DNA from: Desulfocapsa sulfexigens
GTDB lineage: Bacteria > Desulfobacterota > Desulfobulbia > Desulfobulbales > Desulfocapsaceae
Length of the DNA: 6,058 nucleotides
Direction of reading: 5' to 3'
NCBI GenBank assembly: GCA_020721165.1
Contig: DYNG01000057.1
Location: 1 to 6,058 of the forward strand
Part shown: positions 5,656-6,058 of the stretch, in pieces
Position numbering within the stretch: the first letter of the stretch is position 1
Layout: every line of letters begins with the position of its first letter
Position numbers and translations under genes: made by a program
Notes under the pieces: model-generated
Databases searched by the model: none
What the model was told of the DNA's origin: nothing
The model's input: only the letters and a program-made list of their open reading frames with translations

Positions 5656-6058
5656 ATGACACCACTGGCTGCCTTTTTTTCGTATCTCCCGCTTTTTCTG
5701 CTGTTGCTGGCGATTGTTCTTCTGGTTCTGATCTTGGGGAGACTGGCGCGACAGATGGAATCAGGCCTACTGGCTGGTCGGCTGGATGATCTGGAAGAAG
5801 GGTTGGAAAAAATTACTGCGGGGGTTCGGGAGGAGGTGGCCAGAAGTCGTGAAGAATCGGCCCGCACGGAAAGGGAACAGCGGCAGGAACTCGCCACAGC
5901 CATCACCACCATGGGGGATGCGGTTTCCCAACGAATCAAGGATATGGCGGCTCTGCAAAAGGGCCAGCTTGATCAGTTTTCCGGTCAGTTGGCCAGCTTT
6001 GCCCAGGCCCAGGGTGAACGATTGGAGGCCCTGCGGGCTGATTCGGCGCTGCATGGCA
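5656..6058 (+). CDS. rmuC: RmuC-family DNA recombination protein, N-terminal part (cut by window end)
   Basis: Only the first 134 codons are present, with no stop before the edge. The protein starts MTPLAAFF and has a single hydrophobic segment at about residues 8-28 (rich in Leu/Val/Ile), then a long charged, Glu/Arg/Gln-rich coiled coil from about 33 onward. This is the usual RmuC plan: an N-terminal anchor, a coiled coil, then a C-terminal PD-(D/E)XK-nuclease-like RmuC domain, which would lie outside the window. The stretch around 101-129 (ALQKGQLDQFSGQLASF, then ERLEALRAD) resembles the repeated linker of RmuC proteins. RmuC limits rearrangements at inverted repeats in E. coli. AAGGA at 5645-5649 is 6 nt from the ATG, a good ribosome-binding site. 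Without the C-terminal domain another membrane-anchored coiled-coil protein cannot be excluded. Confidence 0.75.
   Translation, partial: MTPLAAFFSYLPLFLLLLAIVLLVLILGRLARQMESGLLAGRLDDLEEGLEKITAGVREEVARSREESARTEREQRQELATAITTMGDAVSQRIKDMAALQKGQLDQFSGQLASFAQAQGERLEALRADSALHG

Noticed and set aside
5535..6054. Minus-strand open frames over the rmuC start
   Set aside because: They are antisense to the plus-strand frame, which has a good Shine-Dalgarno, a TM segment and an RmuC-like coiled coil.

Overview
The window holds six protein-coding genes, five complete and one cut by the right edge, in a roughly 50% GC bacterial chromosome segment with AT-rich intergenic spacers. The gene content (GlmU-type pyrophosphorylase, PilZ protein, MtnA, RCK-gated K+ channel, SF2 helicase, RmuC) and the look of the proteins suggest a Gram-negative, possibly a Desulfobacterota/deltaproteobacterial relative. 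That placement is an impression from sequence style, not a demonstrated affiliation. I see no rRNA, tRNA, CRISPR array, insertion sequence or phage gene.

Layout, left to right. Bases 8-47 are a strong bidirectional hairpin terminator that closes off whatever lies to the left. A short promoter region follows, with a Fur-box-like sequence. The first gene (132-1160, +) is a UDP-GlcNAc pyrophosphorylase of the GlmU family with a shortened C-terminal left-handed beta-helix that lacks the acetyltransferase active site. A hairpin at 1171-1199 separates it from genes converging on the minus strand. Read on the minus strand from right to left these are: a two-TM potassium channel with an RCK/TrkA-type regulatory domain (4309-5295), an SF2 DNA/RNA helicase (2944-4293) only 15 nt downstream, a roughly 250 nt spacer with a possible promoter, an MtnA-family isomerase (1589-2695), and a PilZ-domain protein (1215-1568) 20 nt downstream. 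So there are probably two minus-strand transcription units: channel-helicase and mtnA-pilZ. A 360 bp AT-rich divergent spacer (5296-5655), with several inverted repeats, separates the channel from the start of rmuC (5656 to the window end, +).

The genes do not form one obvious pathway: cell-wall precursor synthesis, methionine or 5-deoxyribose salvage, c-di-GMP response, K+ transport and DNA maintenance sit side by side. The most interesting observation is inside the channel gene. A textbook Shine-Dalgarno (GGGAGG, 6 nt spacing) precedes an internal ATG at the TM2/RCK boundary, while the full-length start has no recognisable ribosome-binding site. This is the arrangement known from the archaeal channel MthK, whose internal start makes free RCK subunits for the gating ring. 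Otherwise the region looks like ordinary chromosome, and I found no convincing new multi-gene system.
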